64,000 nucleotides of DNA. It comes from JAEUIT01 sp044220875 (lineage in GTDB: Bacteria > Planctomycetota > Phycisphaerae > Phycisphaerales > SM1A02). A program made the translations under genes and the position numbers. This document shows positions 16,823-26,650 of the stretch, in pieces. The notes under the pieces are model-generated. The model did no database searches. It worked only from the letters and a program-made list of their open reading frames with translations, and had not been told where the DNA came from. The stretch lies in NCBI GenBank assembly GCA_044220875.1, contig JBGAQH010000004.1:62001-126000 (forward strand), written 5' to 3'. Numbering within the stretch: position 1 is the stretch's first letter; each line of letters opens with the position of its first letter.

Positions 16823-19744
16823 TCAGGGAGCGGCCGTCCAGAGCGGCGCCTCGCGGGCGGTCGCCTCGGCGTACGAAGCCTCGAGCTGCTTGAGCCGCTC
16901 GGCCGCCGCGTTCGCTGGCGTGCGGGCGATCGCCGCCGCCTGGGCGTCGGCCGTGGCCCTGGCTCGAGCCGCCTCGGCCAGCGCTCGGCGTTCGGCGACC
17001 GCCGCGGGCAGTTCGGAGGCAGAGCGCCACGCCGCGAACACCGTCCCGCCGGCGAGGACGCACTCGACGTCCGCGCGGCCAATCGCAGTGCGGGCCTCGG
17101 CGAGCGCCGCAGCGGCGCGATCGCGCGATGCGAGCAGCGATCCGATCGCTTCGTTCATCCGCTCTTCGGCGTGTCGCACGTCGACGTCGTCGCGCTGCAC
17201 GTCGACCGCCCCGTGCATGCGATCCGAAAGTGCGGCCAGATCTCGGTGGAGTCCCTCGAGCGTCGCAAGCCGCTTGAGCGCCGCTGCCTCGAACTCGCGC
17301 GCCTCCCGCGCGGCGGCGCTCGCCCGCTCCGCCGCTCCCCGCGCCCAGGCGATGCGACGCGGCGTTCCGGCGAGATTCGCCTCTGCCTCGCGCAGGAGCG
17401 CCTCCGCCGCGAGCGCTGCCCTCTCCGAGGCCGCGGCCGCCTCGACGGCGGGTTGGGCCTGCCGTTCAGCGTCGCTCCACGCGGCACTCGCAGCGTCGCG
17501 CTCCGCGCGAATCGCTCCCGCAGCGCACCGGGCGGCAACCGCTTCCGCACGAGCGAGATCACCGGCGGCCGACGCCGCGGCGCTCTCCGCCGCCGTCGCC
17601 GCCGTCGAGGCCGCGGCGGCGGCCTGCGCGCGAGCATCAAGCGACGATTGTCGAGCGACGAGCGCCTGCTGACCTGCCTCGACTGCCTGGTGCGCGGCGG
17701 TGGCTTTCGCGTGCGCCGCCGCCAGCGACTCGGCTGCCGTCGAGGCTGCCGCACTCGCCTGATCGCGCTCCGTCGTCGCCTTCGCCGCCGCTGCCTTCGC
17801 TGCCTCGGAGGCATCGAGCGCCGCTCGCACGCGCTTCGACGACGCGTCGGCCGCCGCCGTCGCCTCGGTCACCTTGGCCACGGCAGCACTTGACGTCGCC
17901 TTCGCCGCTTCCGCTGCGGCACGGTGGGCGGGATCGTCGTTGGCCGCGGCAGTCCGCGCCGCCTCGGCGGCCTCGGTCTCGGCGCGGCGCGATGCATCGT
18001 TGGCCGCGGCCAGCGCCGACTGCACCGGTCCGTCGCGCTCGACCTCGGCCTTGAGCGCCGCAAGCGACTGGTCGACCGCAGCTCGCGCCGCGCCGACGGC
18101 GCTCTCCGCCGCGGCGCGAGCAGTGGCCAGCGAGTCACTGTTCGCACGCGCTGCCGTCTCGGCGCCAACGGCCGCGTCGCGTTGGGCCGTCCACGTCGCG
18201 AGCGCCGCGGTTGCTTCCGCCTGCGCCGCGCGGGCCGCGACCACCTCAGCGTCCGCCGCTGCGACAGCCGACTTCGCCGCGGCGACGGCGGCGACCCGCG
18301 CGTCCCGGGCGCCTCGCGCCGCGGCCACCGCCGACTCGGCCTCGGCGCGGCGCACCTCGATGGACCGCTGCTGCGTCGGCAGGCGACCGATCTCCGCTCC
18401 ATCCGACGTCCGCCAGAGTCGCACCTCGCCGCTCAGATCGGAGCCGATCACCGTGCCCATCGAGCCGTCGGTCGTCGTCGACAGGGCCAGCTCCGCCATC
18501 GCCGGAAACGCCCGCTGCATGGCGCCGTTTGCATCCCAGAGTTTCGCCGTTCGCTCGCGTCCCGCGGTGAGAACGCGATTGTCCGCGGTGACCTTCGCGC
18601 TCAGGACGCCGCTCGCGTCGGCGACCCATTCCTTGATCATGGACCCGTCGTTCATGCTCCACAGCCGCACCTTGCCATCCTCGCTTGCGGAGACCAGCAC
18701 ATTGCCGTCGGCCGACCAATCGAGGGACGTCACGCGCCCCGCGTGTCCGACGAGCGACTGGTAGGGAGCAAGCGACTCCGCCTCCCACACGTGCACGCCC
18801 CCGGCCCTGTCGGCGGTCGCAAGGAGCACGCCATCCGGGCTATAGCTGATCGCCGTCACCCAGTCGGTGTGCTTGGTGATGCGCTGCACGATCTGCCCAT
18901 CGGCGATCGAAAGCACCTTCACGACGCGCGCCGGTCCGCCGAAGGCCATCCGCTCGCGCCGCGTATCAATATCGGCGGCAAGGATCGCATCGCTCTCCTG
19001 CCCCACGCGGGTGACGAGTTGGCCCTCGGGCATCGACCAGAGGTGGACGCGACCGCTCATGCCGTCAACGCCGCCGGCGGCGATGAGGAATCGCCCATCG
19101 CGCGAGAAGCGCACAACGTCGACGACGTCCCCATCGGTCGGCAAGGCCCCGACGAATTCGCCCCGCGGAAGCTGGTAGAGGAGAACCTCCTGATTCGCGG
19201 CCAGCGCCACGACCGGCGATGCCGGGTGCGACGCGACGGAGGGAACGGCGGGCGTTCTCGCCCGTTCCTCGTGCGTGCTCTGCGGAAGGCGCAACGGGCC
19301 AGTCAGGATCGCCGCGCCGGCCGTCGCGGCCGATGCGACTCCGAGCGAGACCTTCGGCCGCGGCGCCTGCGCGGCGCTCGTCGCGCTCTCGCGGCAGCCG
19401 CCGGCGATCCACCCACGGATCGTCGCGATCTCGGCGTCGCTCAGTCGATCGCCCTTCGGCGGCATCTTCGGCTCGCGGCTGTGGGAGATGACGCCGACCA
19501 GCGTGCTGCCGTCGGCATCGCCGATCGCCAGGATCGCGCCGCCGCTGCTCCCGGCCATCGTCGCGCGGTAGGTCGAGAGATCGAGGTCCCCCTTGAGCTT
19601 GTCGGGGTTGTGGCAATTGAGACACCGGGCCGCGAAGATCGGCCGGACCTGATCGTCGTAGGTGATGCGCTCCTGCGCGGAGACCGCCGACGCCCCACAG
19701 GCGATGACGAGAAGCGACGTGCGATGGAGGAGGTCGGAGGCCAT
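16823..19744 (-). CDS. Planctomycete cytochrome c + WD40 + alanine-rich coiled-coil fusion
   Basis: 973 residues from the ATG at 19744, which overlaps the stop of the preceding gene by one base (TGATG). A signal peptide (1-23) is followed by a haem-binding CLNCH at 41-45 in a PSCyt1-type domain with a distal methionine segment EPKMPPKGD near 91-99. Residues about 165-455 form WD40 repeats (VHLWSM, VHVWEAE, VRLWSM, AKLWDA, VRLWRT). From about 463 to 970 the protein is an Ala/Glu/Arg-rich heptad-like coiled coil, roughly 500 residues. This is the last gene of a four-gene operon. The cytochrome and WD40 combination is typical of planctomycetes; the very long coiled coil is unusual. Function unknown. 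Confidence 0.88.
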   Translation of the reverse strand: MASDLLHRTSLLVIACGASAVSAQERITYDDQVRPIFAARCLNCHNPDKLKGDLDLSTYRATMAGSSGGAILAIGDADGSTLVGVISHSREPKMPPKGDRLSDAEIATIRGWIAGGCRESATSAAQAPRPKVSLGVASAATAGAAILTGPLRLPQSTHEERARTPAVPSVASHPASPVVALAANQEVLLYQLPRGEFVGALPTDGDVVDVVRFSRDGRFLIAAGGVDGMSGRVHLWSMPEGQLVTRVGQESDAILAADIDTRRERMAFGGPARVVKVLSIADGQIVQRITKHTDWVTAISYSPDGVLLATADRAGGVHVWEAESLAPYQSLVGHAGRVTSLDWSADGNVLVSASEDGKVRLWSMNDGSMIKEWVADASGVLSAKVTADNRVLTAGRERTAKLWDANGAMQRAFPAMAELALSTTTDGSMGTVIGSDLSGEVRLWRTSDGAEIGRLPTQQRSIEVRRAEAESAVAAARGARDARVAAVAAAKSAVAAADAEVVAARAAQAEATAALATWTAQRDAAVGAETAARANSDSLATARAAAESAVGAARAAVDQSLAALKAEVERDGPVQSALAAANDASRRAETEAAEAARTAAANDDPAHRAAAEAAKATSSAAVAKVTEATAAADASSKRVRAALDASEAAKAAAAKATTERDQASAAASTAAESLAAAHAKATAAHQAVEAGQQALVARQSSLDARAQAAAAASTAATAAESAAASAAGDLARAEAVAARCAAGAIRAERDAASAAWSDAERQAQPAVEAAAASERAALAAEALLREAEANLAGTPRRIAWARGAAERASAAAREAREFEAAALKRLATLEGLHRDLAALSDRMHGAVDVQRDDVDVRHAEERMNEAIGSLLASRDRAAAALAEARTAIGRADVECVLAGGTVFAAWRSASELPAAVAERRALAEAARARATADAQAAAIARTPANAAAERLKQLEASYAEATAREAPLWTAAP

Positions 19745-21924
19745 CAGTGGTTGAAGACGAATTCGCGGCTGTTGAGGAGCGCCCAGAACGCGTCCTCGAG
19801 GCAGACGCGCGGCTCGACACCTTGGGCGATCGGGGCGAGAAGCGCCGCTCGCTCCGCATCGCTCAGCGCCCGGCCAAGCGTGGCGATCGAGAGTCGGCGC
19901 AGCGCTTCGTCCGGCGAACGGCCCGCGGCGAGCTCCGCAGCGACGCGTCCGCCCTGCTTGATCTTCTCGTGCACCGCGTCGCCGTTGATGAGATGCAGGG
20001 CCTGCGAAAGGCTCGGCTCCATGACGACTTCGCAGGTGCAGACCGTCGCCCGCTTCGCCCGCCCGAAGGTGGTGAGGAAGTAGTTCGAGGTCGAGCCGTC
20101 GGCGATCTGCACCGCCCGCGAGCCGAGCGGCAGGCCGTCGAACTTGTCGGCGGTGCCGGTGGCGCGCGAGATCGAGTCGAGCAGGAACTCCGCCCGGATG
20201 CGCCGCACGACGGCATGGGAGAAGTTCCGCTCGTCGCGCTCGTTCGTGGCGTTGGTGAGGGTCGATCGCTGGTAGGTGCGGGACGCGCAGATCTCCCGCA
20301 CCAGCGGCCGCATGTCGAATTTCGATTCGACCAGGCGCGTCGCCAGCGCGTCGAGGAGATCTTCGTTCGACGGCGGATTGCTCGCCCGCACGTCGTCGAC
20401 CGGCTCGACGATGCCGCGATGGAAGAAGTGGGCCCAGACGAAGTTCGCGACGTTTCGGGCAAACATCCGGTTGTCGGGTGCCGTCAGCCACTCGGCGAGC
20501 ACCGCCCGCCGGTCGCGCCCGGCCAGATCGGGCTGCGGACCGCCGAGGAATTTCGGCGCCATCACCCGACCGCCGACCGGGTGTTTCATGTCGCCGGCGC
20601 CGCCGTTGAAGATGATCGTCTCGCGCGGGTCCTCGCCGGGCTTGCGGGCCACTTGGGTGAAGAACGCGGCGAAGCCGTAGTAGTCATCCATGCGCCAGCG
20701 GTCGAATGGATGGTTGTGGCATTGCGAACACTGAATGCGCGTGCCGAGGAAGGCCTGGGCGACATTCTCCGAGAGCTTCAGCGTGTCCCGCTCGAGCTGA
20801 TAGAAATTCGTGGCCGGCGTGTCAAACGTACCCCCCTCCGCCGCCACGAGCTCGCGCACGATCGCGTCGATCGGCGCGCCGCTGGCGAACCGCGCCCGCA
20901 GCCACGAGGCATAGAGAAGCGCGGCCTTCGGACTCACTTCCTGCGTCGAGCGGATGCCGAGCCGCTCGGCCCACTTCATCACCCAGATCTCGGCGAATTC
21001 CTTCCGCCCCATCAGCTCGTCGACGAGCTTCATCCGCCGATCGGCCGAGACGTCGGCGAGGAATCGGTCATGCTCCTCGATCGTCGGCAGGAGGCCGGTG
21101 AGATCGAGCGTCACGCGGCGCAGGAACTCCTCGTCGGTGCAGAGTTCGCTCGGGGCGATGCGCATCCGGGTGAGCTTCGCCGTCACCCGCTCGTCGATGA
21201 AGTTGCCGCGGTCAGCCTCGGGCGCCGGCACCGGGGCATCGGGTGCGACGACGATCGCGCCGGCCCCGATCGCGAAGGCGTCGAATCGGGCGAGGATCTG
21301 GGCTTCGCCGGGATTCGCGGCGGTGACGGTGCCGTCAACGGCGACCTTCGCCGAGAAGTCATTGCTCGAACTGAGCGTGGTGAGCCGGGTGACGTCCTTG
21401 GTCGAGCCGTCGGAGTAGGTGGCCCGCACGGTGAGATGTTCGCTCGCCCCGCCGCCGAGGACCAACTCCTTCGGCGCGATCTCGATGCCGGTCACATGGG
21501 CCACCTCGGGGCGATCGTCCGGAGCGCCGGCCTTGAGCCAGGCCAGCATCGTGACGGCCTCGGGCGAGTCGATCGCGAATCGCTTCCCGCCGGTGTGGGC
21601 GACGCCGCCGATGGCCTTCTGGAAGAGCAGACTTCGCTCCGGCTCGGCGAGGTTCACGCGGCGGCCGGGCAACTCGCGGGTGATCGTTCGATAGTCCCCG
21701 GCCGGGTCATAGCCGAAGAGCGAGAGATGAAAACCATCCTGGCCGCGGGCCGAGCCATGGCAGGCGCCGGTGCTGCATCCGGCGTGACTCAGGATCGGCA
21801 TCACGTCGAGCCGGAAGCTCGGCACCGGATCAGAAGCCGGCACGGCGGCCATTGCGGGAGCCGCCACCGACGCCAGCACGCCGGCGACGAGCAGCGACGC
21901 ACTGCGAATCGCAACCTGGATCAC
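19744..21924 (-). CDS. DUF1549/DUF1553 domain secreted protein with Ig-like domain
   Basis: 726 residues, GTG start whose first bases overlap the stop of the preceding gene (GTGA). A signal peptide of about 26 residues is followed by a haem-like motif CSTGACHGS (Cys50, Cys55, His56; four residues between the cysteines instead of two). Then comes a bacterial Ig-like segment (VRATYSDGSTKDVTRL), DUF1549 (VTLDLTGLLPT, IQCSQCHNHPFDRW) and DUF1553 (FARNVANFVWAHFFHRG, ending in ALLNSREFVFNH). These paired domains are a hallmark of Planctomycetota and nearly always neighbour DUF1501 genes, as here. Their biochemical role is unknown; the haem motifs suggest electron transfer. Confidence 0.93.
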   Translation of the reverse strand: MIQVAIRSASLLVAGVLASVAAPAMAAVPASDPVPSFRLDVMPILSHAGCSTGACHGSARGQDGFHLSLFGYDPAGDYRTITRELPGRRVNLAEPERSLLFQKAIGGVAHTGGKRFAIDSPEAVTMLAWLKAGAPDDRPEVAHVTGIEIAPKELVLGGGASEHLTVRATYSDGSTKDVTRLTTLSSSNDFSAKVAVDGTVTAANPGEAQILARFDAFAIGAGAIVVAPDAPVPAPEADRGNFIDERVTAKLTRMRIAPSELCTDEEFLRRVTLDLTGLLPTIEEHDRFLADVSADRRMKLVDELMGRKEFAEIWVMKWAERLGIRSTQEVSPKAALLYASWLRARFASGAPIDAIVRELVAAEGGTFDTPATNFYQLERDTLKLSENVAQAFLGTRIQCSQCHNHPFDRWRMDDYYGFAAFFTQVARKPGEDPRETIIFNGGAGDMKHPVGGRVMAPKFLGGPQPDLAGRDRRAVLAEWLTAPDNRMFARNVANFVWAHFFHRGIVEPVDDVRASNPPSNEDLLDALATRLVESKFDMRPLVREICASRTYQRSTLTNATNERDERNFSHAVVRRIRAEFLLDSISRATGTADKFDGLPLGSRAVQIADGSTSNYFLTTFGRAKRATVCTCEVVMEPSLSQALHLINGDAVHEKIKQGGRVAAELAAGRSPDEALRRLSIATLGRALSDAERAALLAPIAQGVEPRVCLEDAFWALLNSREFVFNH

Positions 21925-24371
21925 GGCTTCTTCTCCCCGGCGTTCTTGCGCAGCTGTTCGAGCCGGCTCAGCGGACGAGGCGGCGCCGGCGCTGCGGCGG
22001 CTGGGGCCGGGGCGGGGGCAGGCGCCGCTGCCGGTGTTGCTGTCGCTGCCGGCGCGTCCACGCGCAGCACGCCATCGAAGGCAAAGCGATGCGTCACGAT
22101 CTCGCCGTTCATCGGCACCGCGAGTTCGCAGAAGAGTCCGCGGTGCTGGCCGACGGGCGTCTCCTCCTTCGTCGTGACATCGAAGACGACCTCCGCATCA
22201 GCGCTCCCGATCTCCTTCGGAGCAGCGGCTGCATTTGGCGGCAAACCCATGAGCGTGAGCGTCGCCCTTCCCTCGAAGGGTCGCACGGGCTTCAACGAGC
22301 AGAGGACCGCCGCCGGCTTCCCGCGCTCGGTCGCGGCGAGTTGCAGCGCTCCACCCTCGAACTGCTCGGCAACGGCAAGGTCAACGAGTTCCGAGCTGAG
22401 CCAGACGTCGCCGCCGTTCACGGGAGCATGCGCCAAGAGGGCGATGGGCCAGGTGTTGGCCGGAGCATCGCCGGTCGCGTTGAGCTGATAGACCCCTTCG
22501 CTCTGGCTGGCCGGAATCGTGATCGCGTTCGCCGAGGAGACGCCCGGCGGATTCCAGAGCATGTGCAGGGTGATGTCGGCCGAGAACCCGGCGTCGCGCT
22601 CGACAACCACCTTGAGCGACTTCGCCCCGACCCGCAGCAGCGGCGTCGTCGGTGCGATGAGCTTCACGCGGAAGGGCGCCGCCTCGGTCACGGCGATCGC
22701 GAGCCGACGCACCGAGGTCTCGTCGTAGACGGTGTCGTTTGGCGGCCCGATCACGAGCGGCACGCTCTGCTGAAACCCACCGCGGACATCGCCGACCGAA
22801 GCGGCCACCTCGAAGAGCCCGCCGTCGATCGGCGCGTCGGCCGTGGCCTCGAAGAGGACCGGAGCGTTCGGAAGGTCCTTCCCCTGCGGGATCGTGCGAA
22901 CGGTCACGCCGGTCGGCAGCGTCGGCAGCGCGACCGTCACGTCGCCGGCGACATCGACCCGCTCGGCGCGGAGCATGGCCGCGAAGCGCCCGCCGCGCGG
23001 AATCGCGATCGACTGGAGAAACTGCGGCCGACGGTTGTCGACCCGCTCCAGCGAGACGCGAAGCTGCGGGCGCACCGGCGTCACCTCGAGTCGGTAGACG
23101 AACGCCTCGCCGCCGCGATGGCGATGGTCGCGGACCCGCACCTCGTAGACGCCGTCCTTCGGGACTGGCCCCTTGACCTCGGGGTCGGCGCCCACCGTGT
23201 CGTCAAGCGTGCCGATCACCGTGCCGTCCTCGGCGACCAGATCGATGACCGCATCGAGCGGCGAGCGAAGTCGCTGGGCATAGAGCGCGACGGCGAGGAC
23301 CTCGCCGGCCTTCGCCCGAAAGCGATGGCGGTTGGTCGCGTTGGCCTCGCGAAGGACGCCGTGATAGGCCACCGGGGCATGTGGCTCCTTGCCCGCCTCG
23401 ATCGTCTCGGGCGCCACCGGCATCGAAGAGACCATCACCAGATTGGGCGAGGGAGCGATGCCGTCGCCGTCGCTGGCGAAGAGCGGCGCGCGATCGCTGC
23501 CCGCCCGGAGCGTCACCGTCGTGGGCGGAACGCCCTTCACGTCGCCGATCCATCGCATGTCGGTGGCCCGCTCCGGCTCGACCGCCGGAGGCCAGACGGC
23601 GCGGGGTCGCGGAAAGCGGCCGATGTGCAGTCGGTAGTGCGAGGTGTCGCTGCCGGCGAAGGACGCCTCACGCACGGTGACGTAGTAGGTTCCGTCGGCG
23701 GGAGCGACGACCGATGCCGTTGCGTCCTGGCGGAGGAGCGCCGAGTCGTCGCATTCGGCGAGCTCGAAGCGCCGTCCGTCGAGAATCGCGATGGCCGGAT
23801 CGAAGTTCCCGCGCCCGAGTCGCATGCCTTCAATCTCGGCGGCAATCCGATCGCCGGCCTTGGCCTCGACGGCGAACCAGTCGGTGTCCTCGCGGGTGAT
23901 GATCCCGGCGACCGTCGTCCCCAGGCTGACGTGCTGAGCCGTGGCCATGTCGCCGTTCGGCTCGACCTCGCTCACGATCGGCAGTGCCCCGACCCAGACG
24001 GTCGCACACTCGCTGATGCCCGTCGCGGTCCGCAGCCGAAGCGGATGTTCCCCCAGCGGGCAATCAGCGGCGATGGTGCATTCGGCCACGACGGTGCGGT
24101 CGTCGGTGTTGGCCAGGCGGGTGACCGTGATGCCGGCGTCATAGAAGAGAAGTGCCTGGGCGCCGGCGAGTCGCTCACCGCTGAGGGTGAAGGTCACGCT
24201 CGTCCCGCGCTGACCGCCGGTCGGGAGGAGCGAACGAAGCTCGGGCGAACCGGCGAAGGCGCTCGCGCCCGATCCGATGGCGACGGCGAGGAGGAGGCTG
24301 GCGCAAGCAATCGCCCGGAAGGCCGCGCTGAACGCGGCACGGCACGCGCACGCCAGCGCGCGGGCGCTCAT
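21921..24371 (-). CDS. Secreted protein with PPC domains
   Basis: 816 residues, overlapping its neighbours by four bases on each side (ATGA and GTGA junctions). An N-terminal hydrophobic signal of about 40 residues leads into an IPT/TIG-like beta domain (LPTGGQRGTSVTFTLSG) and a bacterial pre-peptidase C-terminal domain (EVEPNGDMATAQ ... DTDWFAVEAKAGDRI ... YYVTVREAS). A second PPC-like segment (RHRFRAKAGEVLAV ... YEVRVRDHRHRGGEAFVYRLEV) follows. The C-terminus is a Pro/Ala low-complexity stretch. PPC domains usually sit on secreted enzymes, but no catalytic domain is seen here. The context suggests it works with the DUF1501 and DUF1549/1553 proteins. Confidence 0.9.
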   Translation of the reverse strand: MSARALACACRAAFSAAFRAIACASLLLAVAIGSGASAFAGSPELRSLLPTGGQRGTSVTFTLSGERLAGAQALLFYDAGITVTRLANTDDRTVVAECTIAADCPLGEHPLRLRTATGISECATVWVGALPIVSEVEPNGDMATAQHVSLGTTVAGIITREDTDWFAVEAKAGDRIAAEIEGMRLGRGNFDPAIAILDGRRFELAECDDSALLRQDATASVVAPADGTYYVTVREASFAGSDTSHYRLHIGRFPRPRAVWPPAVEPERATDMRWIGDVKGVPPTTVTLRAGSDRAPLFASDGDGIAPSPNLVMVSSMPVAPETIEAGKEPHAPVAYHGVLREANATNRHRFRAKAGEVLAVALYAQRLRSPLDAVIDLVAEDGTVIGTLDDTVGADPEVKGPVPKDGVYEVRVRDHRHRGGEAFVYRLEVTPVRPQLRVSLERVDNRRPQFLQSIAIPRGGRFAAMLRAERVDVAGDVTVALPTLPTGVTVRTIPQGKDLPNAPVLFEATADAPIDGGLFEVAASVGDVRGGFQQSVPLVIGPPNDTVYDETSVRRLAIAVTEAAPFRVKLIAPTTPLLRVGAKSLKVVVERDAGFSADITLHMLWNPPGVSSANAITIPASQSEGVYQLNATGDAPANTWPIALLAHAPVNGGDVWLSSELVDLAVAEQFEGGALQLAATERGKPAAVLCSLKPVRPFEGRATLTLMGLPPNAAAAPKEIGSADAEVVFDVTTKEETPVGQHRGLFCELAVPMNGEIVTHRFAFDGVLRVDAPAATATPAAAPAPAPAPAAAAPAPPRPLSRLEQLRKNAGEKKP

Positions 24372-25747
24372 GCCGGCTTCGCTCCCGTTGCCGGCGCCGC
24401 GGGGTTCGCGGCCGGCGGCGCATCGACCGCCTTCTTCGCGAGGATCGCGTCGATGACCTTGCCATCCTTGACGATCTCGACCGGCCGGTCGCCGGGGGCG
24501 ATGAGTTCGCTGTCGGCGTTGATGCCGAGCTGGTTGTAGACGGTCGTCGCCAGATCCTCGACGCTCATCGCATCGACGTCCGGTGCGGTTCCGGTCGGGT
24601 CCGACGCGCCGTACACGAGCCCGCGATGCATGCCGCCGCCGGCGAGGGCCACGCTGAAGACCCGCGGCCAGTGGTCGCGGCCGCCGTCGCGGTTGATCTT
24701 GGGCGTGCGGCCGAACTCGGTCGTCACCATCACCAGCGTCGAGTCGAGCATGCCCCGCCGTTCGAGATCGATGATGAGGGCCGCGTAAGCCTTGTCGAAC
24801 TCGCGGAGCGGGTCGCGGATCGCGGTGATGTTGGCGTGATGATCGAAGCCGCCGTAGGTCATCGAGACGAAGCGGACCCCCGACTCAACCAGCCTCCGGC
24901 AGAGGAGCATGCGCTGGCCGGCGCCGTTGCGGCCATACTCGTCGCGCAACGCGTCGGGTTCTGCCGCCAGATGGAAGGCCTCGCGGGCCTTCTCCGAACT
25001 CAGCAGCGTGTATGCCCGCTGATAGAACTCGTCCATCGTGGCGATGGCGTCGCCCTTTTCGGTCGCCCGGAAATGGGCGTCGACTGCCTCAAGCATTGAC
25101 TGCCGCCGACGGAATCGCTCATGGTCGACGTCGGCGGGCATGCCGAGATCGCGGACCGCAAAGGAGCCGTCGGCCGGATCGGAGCCGAGCGAGAAGGGAC
25201 CGTAGCGATCGCTGAGGAACCCCGTGCCGGCGTACTCGTTGGGAAGCGAGGGAACGCAGACGTAGCTGGGAAGTTCGTTCTTCGGCCCCAGCTCGTGGGA
25301 GATGAGCGCGCCCATCGAGGGGTACTGCACCGCCGGGCTCGGGCGGTAGCCGGTGAACATGTTGTGCGTGCCGCGCTCATGGGCGGCTTCGCCATGGCTG
25401 AGGCTGCGCACGATGGTCAGGCGGTCGGCGATCTTCGCGGTGAGCGGCAGCGTCTCGCTGAACTGCACGCCGGTGATCGCCGTCGGCAGTGAGCCGAGCG
25501 GACCTCGGTACTCGATCGGGGCCAGCGGCTTCGGATCGAAGGACTCCTGGGCGGAGAGCCCGCCGGGCAGGAAGATGTGAATGACCGATTGGGCGACGGC
25601 CGGCTTCAGCGGATAGCGCTTCGCGTCGGCGCTGGCGACCTTGGTGAAGTACTCGGAGAGCGTGAGCCCGAGGCCGCCGATGAGGCCGACGTAGAGGAAG
25701 TCACGCCGGGAGGGCTCGACGTTCGGGCGAATGCGACGGTCGTGCAT
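24368..25747 (-). CDS. DUF1501 family protein, Tat-exported
   Basis: 459 residues. The twin-arginine motif SRRDFL is at residues 13-18, followed by the hydrophobic core YVGLIGGLGLTLSEYF. The body matches DUF1501, which is related to the sulfatase/alkaline phosphatase superfamily: IFLPGGLSAQESFDPKP, HNMFTGYRPSP, GFDHHANI, TEFGRTPKINRDGGRDHWP. The last motif holds likely metal-binding residues. It is the first gene of the operon running down to 16823, with ATGA overlap to the PPC gene. Hydrolase activity is inferred only. The C-terminus is an Ala/Pro tail. Confidence 0.94.
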   Translation of the reverse strand: MHDRRIRPNVEPSRRDFLYVGLIGGLGLTLSEYFTKVASADAKRYPLKPAVAQSVIHIFLPGGLSAQESFDPKPLAPIEYRGPLGSLPTAITGVQFSETLPLTAKIADRLTIVRSLSHGEAAHERGTHNMFTGYRPSPAVQYPSMGALISHELGPKNELPSYVCVPSLPNEYAGTGFLSDRYGPFSLGSDPADGSFAVRDLGMPADVDHERFRRRQSMLEAVDAHFRATEKGDAIATMDEFYQRAYTLLSSEKAREAFHLAAEPDALRDEYGRNGAGQRMLLCRRLVESGVRFVSMTYGGFDHHANITAIRDPLREFDKAYAALIIDLERRGMLDSTLVMVTTEFGRTPKINRDGGRDHWPRVFSVALAGGGMHRGLVYGASDPTGTAPDVDAMSVEDLATTVYNQLGINADSELIAPGDRPVEIVKDGKVIDAILAKKAVDAPPAANPAAPATGAKPA

Positions 25748-25882
25748 GGCGATGTGCCCCAGCGATGCGGAGAAAGCGCGGGTCGCTCACGGCGCTCGAC
25801 GACCGCGGGCCCCACACCCCCTGCCGCCACGCAACACGATATCCGCTCCGCCCCGGCGAGCGGGCCACGGGTGTCGATGGGT

Positions 25883-26650
25883 TCAGATCGACCAGCCACC
25901 CAGGAGGATCGCCAAGTCCGCGGCACCGACCGTGCAATCCCCATCCAGATCGGACGGGCAGTTCGCGCAGGCCGTGCAGGGCCCCCACGCCCCGAGCAGG
26001 ATGGCGAGGTCGCTCGCGTTGACGAATCCGTCGCCGTTCAGGTCGCTTGACGCCCCGACCGGCACGAGCGAGATGTCGTCGAGCATGAAGTCGTTGGGGA
26101 AGGTGATGCCGCTCACGTTGACGATCGAGATCTCGACCGTCGAACCGGTCGGCACGATCGTCGTCGTGAACTCCTCCCACAGGAACGCGGCACTCGGCGA
26201 GGTCACGGCGCCGACCTGCACGCCGTCAAAGGCGAAGCGGAGCGAGTAGCCGGAGAAGCCCGCAGCGGTCGCGAGCGCCCACGCCGAGAAGCGATAGGTC
26301 GTTCCCGGCGTCACGGGCACGCTCTGGTACCAGACGCGCTTCTGACCGGCCTGACTCGAGTCATCGCCGTTGGCGCTCATCGCCGCCAGGCCACCCGGCG
26401 TGTGTTGGATGCCGTACCAGGGCGAGCCCGGGTCGGGCGGATGCGTCCACCACGTTCCCTCATCGGTGTTGCCGTTGGGCGTGTGGACATAGTCGGAGTT
26501 GATGCCGATGAGCGTGCCCGACTCGAAGTCGCCGTTGACGACCCGATTGTCGACCGCCCCGGCGAAACCAGCGCGGCCAACGAGAGCCGCGAGGACCACA
26601 GCGCTGGCCACGACAGAACCTCTCGACGCCACAACGCGATGACGAACCAT
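25883..26650 (-). CDS. Secreted protein with C-terminal dockerin-like repeats
   Basis: 255 residues. The signal peptide (1-32, VVASAVVLAALVGRAGFAGA) is followed by a carbohydrate-binding-like beta-sandwich (VVNGDFESGTLIGIN ... WYQSVPVTPGTTYRFSAWA ... FMLDDISLVPV). Two dockerin-type calcium loops end the protein: DLNGDGFVNASDLAILLGAWG and DLDGDCTVGAADLAILLGGW, with a Cys-rich PCTACANC spacer. This GC-rich dockerin-like arrangement is common in Phycisphaerae secreted proteins. It may attach the protein to a cell-surface partner; no cohesin is visible in the window. It lies 135 bases upstream of the DUF1501 operon on the same strand. Confidence 0.85.
   Translation of the reverse strand: MVRHRVVASRGSVVASAVVLAALVGRAGFAGAVDNRVVNGDFESGTLIGINSDYVHTPNGNTDEGTWWTHPPDPGSPWYGIQHTPGGLAAMSANGDDSSQAGQKRVWYQSVPVTPGTTYRFSAWALATAAGFSGYSLRFAFDGVQVGAVTSPSAAFLWEEFTTTIVPTGSTVEISIVNVSGITFPNDFMLDDISLVPVGASSDLNGDGFVNASDLAILLGAWGPCTACANCPSDLDGDCTVGAADLAILLGGWSI

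Noticed and set aside
19747..24539. Two roughly 900-codon plus-strand frames across the DUF1549/1553 and PPC genes
   Set aside because: They are shadows of the minus-strand operon, which has signal peptides, domains and overlapping start-stop junctions.
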